Positions 10,568-19,500 of a stretch of DNA of 64,000 nt are shown in pieces. This DNA comes from Ixodes scapularis. Its lineage: Eukaryota; Arthropoda; Arachnida; Ixodida; Ixodidae. The notes beneath the pieces are model-generated. The model saw only the letters and a program-made list of their open reading frames with translations, was not told the origin of the DNA and made no database searches. A program made the translations under genes and the position numbers. The DNA is taken from positions 59,925,439 to 59,989,438 of the forward strand of contig NW_024609836.1 of assembly GCF_016920785.2 (NCBI RefSeq). Reading direction: 5' to 3'. The stretch's first letter is position 1, and every line of letters begins with the position of its first letter.

Positions 10568-13500
10568 TTCTTCAGTTTGGGGAGTAACCAAATGTCGCAG
10601 GGCGCCAGGCTGGGGGAATGGGCAGGCGGGGTCTGCAGTTCGATTCCAAAATCAGCCATGAAGTTCGACGTTCCGCCAGGCGTGCGACGACGCAGTTCCT
10701 CTTTGGAGTGGCCACCGAGCAGTTTTTCAAAAACTCTGGGCAGCCACACTTCTGTGCATTACTCCTAGCATCCTCGATCATCCGCACCAGTGCGCACCAG
10801 GGCAGCGAGATTCGCCCCATCGTCTTTGATCAAGTGCACCGGTGCGCACCGCACGTCCTCGATCAACGTAGCGCACCCTTCTGTGCGGCTTTTCGTTGCC
10901 CCAACGTGCACCAAGAAAATTGTCGGTGCGCCGGGTTGCAGTCCCATCGGGCATTGCGGCCAGGAGCGAGAATCGAGGAGATGGCGGAGGAGTAGCAGAC
11001 GCGTAGTCTACCGAGATGGCGCTCTTGCAAAAACGAGCACGCCTCGCAGCTGCACTAGGTGAATTCCTCAGCTCTTCTGAGGGCGAGACGACGAGCTTCT
11101 TACCATCGCCGCGATTACCGGCGATTGCTGCAGTGGCAAGGAGCGCCCTAAAGGTATCAACTTCGTGGAAAGCATTGCGAGGTATTTCGATGACACCGAG
11201 GTACGGGCCGTACTGCTATTATCTGGTGTTTCTCTTTCTCGAACCAACAATGATGGGCAACATACACCTGTGGAATCGTCTCCCGCTTCGTGACCCCATC
11301 GAAAATCACGTTCACAATGTTCATTTGTGTGGAACCGTGAAATCTGCGACTAAAAGAACGGGAGAAATTGACAGCAGACGGACATTGTGCGCGGACCTAC
11401 GCAAGAAAAAACGAAAAAAAGGCGAGGTGACGCATGGTGGAGCTCGCCGCGGTGCTCCGGCGCGGGGCAGTTTGTCCTCGATGCTGCATTGACTTCGCGC
11501 TGCATCACCGAGGAGCGCTGTGCACTGTCCTGGTTTCAGGGCAATTCCGGTGTGATTTGATCAAGGATGCTATAAGAGTTCACAGCTCGCCTCTCCTCCA
11601 GGGGGACAGAGGCTGCAACTCCCTTGAATCCGAAACGAATAGCAAACGTTGTTCCTGCTGATCTGGGGTGGCGAAATTTCTTCGGTGGCGGCGCTCCTTT
11701 CTTTGTCCACGCCTTGGATTGAGAGCTTTTTTCAGGGTCACTGTTGTAAAACCAGGTCTTACTAGCAGTCAGAATTAGCTTCCAAGCAGCAAACTCGCCT
11801 TCCTTAAATCTTTGGATGCACCGGTGGCAAAAGATCACATGCCTTTTGCTCTGGTGTCCGTTGGTGAAGGGACCCATTTGGCAGATTTCTTTGCTCTAAC
11901 TAACTTCGAACTAACTTCGAAAACGATTGAACCGCCTGGCGATCGTCAAGAAGGTCGGCCGCATCGCCCATAAGTTTTTAGCTTCTCGAAGCGCCCTGCA
12001 GGCTTTGAAAAAGACACAAAACTCTTAAAAAATGAACGATCCCCTGAGCTCCTTCGTGAATGCCGGTTTTTTCATCCCGCTGTAAGTAATTTGAATTTTC
12101 ATTTCTTGTCTCAACTACTTCCCGTGGTAGAAAAAAAAAAAAAAAAAAGCTTAAATTTGTTTAAAAGGGTCGAGGAAGAAAAAAAATTTGTATTCAAGCT
12201 TCTCCGAGAATTTGAAGTTCTCGAGCGACCAGACCTCTAAAAAATTCCATGAGCGCCTCGAAAATTGGGACAGGAAACAAGATGACACCGAGTGCCCGTT
12301 CCCCGTCCCTGTTTTTGAGGCGCTTATTCTCTTGTCGAGGAAGGTATGTATCCGTAACATCCCGGTTCTTTCCGTTGTGTCGGTAGCCGTTTTCACCGGC
12401 ACGGTTAGAACGGCAGGGAGGAGCTTTGGTCGTCCCACCTTTGGCGGGAGCTGCCTACCTTCAGTAAAGCTACAGCGTCTCACGAGCCTTGAGCATGCAC
12501 AAGCAGCCAAAGCACCAAGGAAGGCAGCGAGCGCGTGCCAGAGGCAGGGCATCTGAAAGAGATGCCAACCCTCCTCGTCCTGTTGGTGACTAGAACCAAT
12601 ACCACGCGGAAGACAAGGTCCACACCTTCCTCCCCCCCCTCCAAACGTGGACCCAAGCTATGTGGCCTGGCATGCATCAGCGTCGCTGCCAGTGCATCTC
12701 GCAGCATCTCGCAGCGAGGGCGATGCTAGCAGGCAGCGACGCCGGGACGAACGCAACTGCCACCTTGCGGCGATTTTCATCGATCTGCGGCGCGTTTGCC
12801 GCTTGGGGCGGGTCGGGGATTCGCCGACGACTACGTCGCGGGCGTGCCTTCAGAAAACAAAACTCTGACCGAGTGATTTGCTTTCTTTAGGAAAAAGGAT
12901 GTGAAATTGTTTCGGGTTTCTCCTTAGATATCCAGGGCGTCTATTATTCGATTCCCCATGCCGCTCTCGTGATGACCCTCCGAACAACCATCGAGGAGCA
13001 TGGCTTTCAGTGCTTCCAAAATGCAGCTGGTATGAGCCTCGATAGCTTCTTGGAGCTTCTAGGAGTCTACCTCACAGCGACTGTGGTATCACACCAGGGG
13101 CAACACTACGTACAGAAAAGTGTAGTCTGCATAGGATCTTGAGTAACCCCATACTTGTGCTATTTGTACCTTGCAGCATGTGGTAAGAATATCCAAGAAG
13201 ATCTAAAAGATTAATGCGTTGAGGCCATCTTCCGGTATGTAGAGGACTTTTCATACTGTGTAATTCCGATGCAGACGAGCTGAGTAATGGATGTTTAGAT
13301 GTTGTCATAAGCACCTTTAAACACAGCTGCCCAGGACTCTCTTTCACTCAGGAACTTCCAGTAAACCAGTCCATGCGGTTTCTAGATCTCTCCTTGGAGT
13401 TCAAAACTATCCAGATGTGCTGGATGTATGAAGCCCGCTCATGTAAAGGATTCCTTCCAAGGCAACTCGGAACACTCAAAAACTTTAAAACGAGGGTTGG

Positions 13501-16500
13501 CCACCAAAGCTCTTGTCTCGGCATTACAAAAATCTTGCCCCCATAGGGCCGGGCGCAGCTTTTAAAAACAGCTCTGTAGGTTTGAAAACTCTGGGTACAC
13601 AAGCACACTTCTAATACCGGTATGCAAGAGCTTCTGCAAGCAAGTGCAGCAGAAACGGGAAAAAAATGCAAAACCAACAAAAAAGAAGCCCACCAAACCT
13701 CTCGTGGCGATGCCATACATCCACGGGATAACGCATCGTCTAAAAAGATTGCTGGCCGACCAGGCGTACAGGTCGTATGCTCAGCCCCCAACAAGACATA
13801 AGCCATGTGCCGTAAAGTGAATTGTAGGATTGACCAAAATCAGATGTCCACTTGCGGCATCGCACACGGAACACCTTACGCCCCGTGCGAGAAGGGAGTT
13901 GTGTACAGTATTCCATTGTCATGTGGCAGATCCTACATTGGACAAACCGGGCGATGTATTAATGACCGCACCAGGGAGCGTGCAGCTTCCGTTCACACAA
14001 TAACGTCAGCTGGCCACTTTCCGGCGCATTGTCGAGTATGCCAATGTGCTCCTGATTTCGCAAACGTTACCATCGTTGGAAGACACAAAAACCAGCTTGC
14101 AAGGGAGATCCTGGAGTCTGGCCATTGAGGCAATGGGGACGACTGTGTTAATGCCGCCTCCATTACGCTATTTCCGAAAGAAAAACTATCTTCAGGGAGC
14201 GCCCCATCTGAGAAACCATGTGACCGCTATCTATCAAATATACCATAGAAGAAGTTACCCCTGGGAACTCAATAGTATAATTCATGAGGGTGGATGAAAA
14301 AGAATTTTAATAAATGGTTGGTAGTCCAGTAGTGTGTGCCTCTTTTTCTCCCCTCCTTTGTTTTTTCCCTCTACGTTAAGCTGGAAACATTTAGAAGCAT
14401 GTCAAACCAACTAGCTCAGCTCCAGACAGTCACAAATTTGATTATCTCAGGGAACCCAGGAGAATTCAGTTATAGATTGGATGCATACAAAATCTGATAG
14501 CATGCAGTCCCTACCATATATTTCTCAGGAAACTTTTGTGAAATGCTTAATGGTTTTCGTAAATTTGATAGAACTAAAAACGGAACAAAGATTTTTGTGA
14601 GAGTCAATGGTGGAAATCTAATTTTTTTTTTCCAGGAACCTACAAAAACAGTTGTAGGGTAATGAAAATTTTCTTGGACTGATAAATCTAACTTATCTTA
14701 ATTAGGCATGGGCGAATAGAGGATTTTGGGTCCGAATCAAATTTGAAGCAAATAGCGATTTTGGTCGAATAATTTCGAATTGAATAGTTTGAATAGTACA
14801 AGCAAAAAATACCACAAGATATGCTTAAACTATAGTTTTATATTTGCCCTTATTTGGTATAGATATACTGTAATTGTTAATTTCAAATGTATCGAGTTTG
14901 GTAGCACGAAATGGTTGAAACGGTTGGAAGCTTGTGCCACCTGGCCGTAAATCCAAGCCAGAGTAAGTGGAACCCGTTTATATCGACCTCGCAAAAAAAC
15001 GTCTACCAGTTCGATATAGCGGGTAATTCGATATAAAACTTTTAATAAATTTGACTCTCAACAATCCACTTTTTGCTGAAATACTACACAATGAAGTCGT
15101 CTTGCATCTTCTGCTGCTTTCTCTTCATTGCATCCGCGATAACGATATTTTTCTACGCTATCTACAGACTCCAAAATGCTGAGGCCGCTGCCTTCTATAT
15201 TCGCGCATTAGCGCCGAACTATGCCGAGAGCACGTCCAATGGAGCACCTTCTCCTGCAGAGCGCCGTTTTGCTCTGCAAGTTGGCTTTCCCCTAAAACAT
15301 GTGGTCGCGTTGGGGGAAGCCAACTAGCAAAACAAGCTAGCTTTTTTTTTTTTTTCTCTGTGCGACCGCGTCAATTTGGAAGAAAAAATAATATTCTCTT
15401 TTGCCGACGGAGCGGGCAGAGGGAGCACCGGAGCACCCTCGCTCCGCAAAAAATACATTTTATTAGGGAGTTTTCGTAGATCGTTTTCGCCGTCCCGCAA
15501 GGCCCTCCGCAACCCGCTACGATAGCGGGAACTCCACAGTCAAGGCTATCGGCGCGCAGGCGCAGTAGCAACTTCTTCGTTGCGGAAAGCTTAGCGGAGG
15601 GGGCAACGCGGTCTACGAAAACTCCCTATTTTCTTCCGGGCGGTCGACGCGGCCGCCGAAAAAAAAAGCCAGCGTGCTCTGCAAGCTGGCTTTACCCCAA
15701 TGCGGCCGCGCGCGTTGGGAAAGCCAGCTTGCAGAGCAAAACGGCGCTCTTGGCAGTTCAATATATCGGTAGCGGCTGCTATTTTTGTTCGATGCAACCA
15801 TAGTTTTTGCTATATATTGTCACTGTAACATTACTGTGCACAAAAATTGTTCGATATAAGGAATAATTTGATGTAAACCGGTTCGGTATAGTCGGGTATG
15901 ACTGTATTTAGAAAGGTCGAATAATTCTATATTTTCGAATAATTCTATATTTTCGAATAATTCAATATTGTCGAATAATTTGATATTGTCAAATACTTAA
16001 ATTCGATTTGAAGTGAATGCCGAATAGAATGGAATTCGATTGGCTATTCGTAATAACCGAATATTCGCCCATCCCTAATCCTAATATATCTGGGAGAACT
16101 TTTCGTTATTTGATTTGTATTGGGTAGATTTTATTGTTAGCTGTTCGCACACATCTGCCAAGAGATGGTGCGAGTGGTCAATGTCCCAAATTGCTGGGGA
16201 TGTTGTAGAAAAGTCTCCGTGTAACCCGGCTTTCGGTTGCACTTCTACAGATCCCCAAGTAGTCAAAATCAGTGTTGCGGAGTTGCCACTCCGGAGTTGG
16301 AATGATTCCGGAATCATTCCGCATTTTCGCGACCCAAGAATGGAATGGGAATGGAATGGGAATGGAATGGCGGCAACGTTCAGGGGAATGGAAGGGGAAT
16401 GGAATTAGATGCCTTTTGCCCGGAATGGAATGGGCCAGGTTCTTTATATTTTTTTATTTATTTATTTATTTATTTTTTACATTAGCTATACCGAGCCAGT

Positions 16501-19500
16501 CAGGCAGTCGGTTGTACAGAAATAAAATGAGTGGGAAACTGCGAACCCACGTAAGGCCCTAGCAGAATAACTTGCAATACAAAAAACAAGCGTCAAAGCA
16601 AAGAACAGAGGGGTGAGGGGGGGAGGGGGGGCGGTGGCGCCTTTCACAAGTGAAGTTCAACACATCTCCGAATGCGTCTGCGCCTGTAATATTGCACGGC
16701 TGGTACGTCATCAGCCGACGCGAACGTGACCTGCTGCTCTGGTGATCCGATACCCAGGAAGGAGGCCAGACGTGGCCTCTCTGTGCAGACCCAGACTTCG
16801 TACACTTTCGACTCGTCTCGAGCGCGCTGTTTCTCAAAGAGCTCGCCCCTGTGCCGGCCATCTCAGGTCGCAATCCACGAGGTCCCTGTTTGAATGATGC
16901 TAGGCGAAACTTGAAGACTGCCATTCATGCGTTGGAGGCGGAGAGTCGGCAGGAAGGACCGTCACAACAGGGATACCACTGTATCGATTTTTCAGCCGTA
17001 ACAGAAGATAATACATGTGCTTCAGGATGCTTCAGGTGGTCCACTTTTCTTGAAAATTCCAAATGCAACTGCCTGCATTGTCTTCTACGAGGTCAGCTAC
17101 AACAAAAGTATGTATTGTCCTTTTATACAGCAGTGTGGGTAAAGTTTCATGTTCAAGGCAACACCTACAGATTCAATACTGGTTCATCCCACCGTGACGT
17201 CATGCAGTGCCGACAGGGGCGCCCTTATTGGACAGGGAAGTGGTGATGTTTCGATGGAATTTCTTTTAGAGGTCGAAGTCTTTTCGCATCACTGGTCAGT
17301 CAGACAGGATGCCAGGGAAGGGACCGCGGTCAATCCTTGATGGAACGTTTTTTAAACCCATTTAGGACTCTTCGTCCGGAACCACTACGTTCAAGGCGAA
17401 GTGCCAAGCCTGCAGCCTCATCTCAGTTGGCGTCTCAAAGAAATTTGAAAAATGTATTGTTTATCAGTATTTATATTTCTGCCCTCCCTAAAATGTATTC
17501 TTGTATTTGGATTTCCAAAGACTTTTTGCCTCTTTTTAAAATGTATTTCCGATACGTATCACGATACATTTCTATAGATATATTTGAGACTTGAGTATCA
17601 GTATCTTACCAACTATTTTCATCTACCCCAGTATTTGTATTTCCAAGTACATGTCTGAATATTTCTGCCCAACCCTGCAACGTAATGCAGCTGTCAAGTG
17701 ACACTTTTTACGTTCAGGAATTGGAGGAATGGAATAGAGCGAGTCAGCCATTCCAGGAGTGGGAATGGGCACAGTGTTCCCATTCCCAGGAGTTGAAAGG
17801 AATGGAATTATCGCAAACTCTAATTCCCTGGAATGGAATTGGAATGGAATGGGGGTGCCCATTCCGCAACACTGGTCAAAATTAATCTTAACGTCCTCCA
17901 CTGGGGTGTGCCAGGTGCCCTTCGTTGGTTTGGCACGTAAAACCCCCAAATTTGACTTATTTTCCACTGTTATTTTATCATTACTCTCCTCTGTCATGCC
18001 TGTGGTCCCGAGAATAAAACAACTAAACTAATTAATATTTTTGACCCATTTCGTCAAATTAACATCCTACCACCCACTTGCATTTCACCTTGTCGTTATC
18101 TCAACGACAAAGTTCACATTCCCTTTGTCAAAGGTAATTTGTTAAAATTTTTCTCATTTGTCATGGCCACGACTGGCTCGAATAAACTGGCGTGTAAAAT
18201 AGCTCTCACCTGAGACCATGGCTTCTTCGTGTGTCTGCTCCGTAATTACTATTAACAACTCGCCCCTCGTAAACATGTCTATTGCTCACTTACGACAGCA
18301 CTTTTTTTTTTTTTTTTCCTGTGGGTGATTGTAATTAGTTGTGGATTTGTCATTCCTATTTGTACTGGTGTTATCAATATTTTTTCATTCTTTTTGATAT
18401 TGATAGTATTTGTTCAATTATGCATATGTTTTATATCATACCTCTTTCTATGTAATACCCCATCAGGGCCTTTAGAGCTAATCAAATAAGTAAATAAATA
18501 AATTTGGCAAAGTGCCGGCGTACAGATTCTCAGTTGGCAGGTTCGAATCTCTGCTGAGGTTTTTCTATTTGACGGAGATCTATTGCGACGAAGATGGGCA
18601 ACCGACATTTCGGTTGCACGTCGAAAGATCCCCGGGTGGTTGAAATCGGTCCAGAATCTATCGCCGGAGCATGTCAGGTGCCCTTGGTTGCTTTGGCACA
18701 AAACTAGAAACCCCAAGTTTGATTCGACTCGTTTTTCTTTCCAGGCACTCGCGACAGCCAAGAAGAGGTGCCGGAGAGCGCCTTCGTGCCGGCGTCCCCA
18801 CCGGTGGACTTTGCGTGCGCCGACACGTCGGGATCGGGGGAGGCCGCTCAAGCCACCGAAAACGCCGCGTCACCTCCTCCCTGCCCGAACGAAGGTCATA
18901 TTGTGCGGCGTGGTGAGAGGTCATTTCAGTACTTCGTAACCTCCTCCCCGCACCTGGGGGGGGCATAGTAGAAGTGGAAAGGCAATGGAAATAGAAGAAA
19001 TATCAGTTCATGTTTTGATTGCACTCATCCTCACTGCTCACGTCCTTCCGTTTATAATCCACTTGGCCACTACGCACGTAAGCAGCAGCAGTGCGCCGCT
19101 TGTCCGGTAGTTCCTTTTTCTTTGGCTTGAGCTCCTCGGCAGCCCCCAAGCAAAGCAAGGCACGAAGCAGAAGCACCAACATACAAACACCAGACCACTC
19201 TGGAGCAGAAACTAAAAAATGCACACGCAGAAAAAAGACTGCGGAACTTGATACATGATCACACTTATACTTGTTCTGGTCCCACCGCATAAATAAACAC
19301 CTTGTGATGCGTGCGGTTCCGTAAACGCGGTCGGTAGTCTTGGCTTGGCTTGTGCTGATTTGGCTTGGCCTGGCTTGGCTTGAATTGGCCAGTGCCCACA
19401 TTCCCGCATGGCACGCTGCGTTTCTGTGGCATGCACACATTGTACAAACACAAAAGCGATAAAAATGCTTTTTATGTTTTCTATTCGCCCCTTCACGGGG

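Larger units (their letters stand above)
10375..12100 (-). pseudogene. Mariner-type transposase remnant
   Basis: On the minus strand, 11877 to 11536 reads RCIQRFKEGEFAAWKL, KTWFYNSDPEKSSQSKAW and APPPKKFRHPRSAG, matching the central mariner transposase. There the catalytic TGDETW motif has become TASKTW. Around 10650-10590 it reads HSPSLAPCDIWLLPKLKK, the YSPDLAPCDxWLFPxLK motif with its catalytic Asp. Around 10495-10440 it reads VEEQLPFLKQDDFQHGF, the C terminus. The gene is broken by frameshifts, a G27 run and an 803-bp insertion (10768-11570). Confidence 0.8.
14966..15904. mobile_element. pogo/Tigger-like MITE inside the hAT MITE
   Basis: AGTGGAACCCGTTTATATCG and a decayed inverted partner (CGGGTATGACTG), with TA at 14964-14965 and 15905-15906. 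The subterminal TTCGATATA motif appears on both sides. The ends match the element at 27601-28389. No transposase is present. Confidence 0.65.
14703..16077. mobile_element. hAT-type MITE (outer layer of a three-level nest)
   Basis: The ends are TAGGCATGGGCGAATA and the inverted TAGGGATGGGCGAATA. Flanks are ATCTTAAT (14695-14702) and ATCCTAAT (16078-16085), an 8-bp duplication with one mismatch. The subterminal DNA is rich in TCGAATAATT-type repeats. It is interrupted by a pogo-like element. Confidence 0.8.

Noticed and set aside
16320..16440. GGAATGGAAT arrays as satellite DNA
   Set aside because: They occur only in the two subterminal parts of the hAT element at 16270-17874, so they belong to that element.
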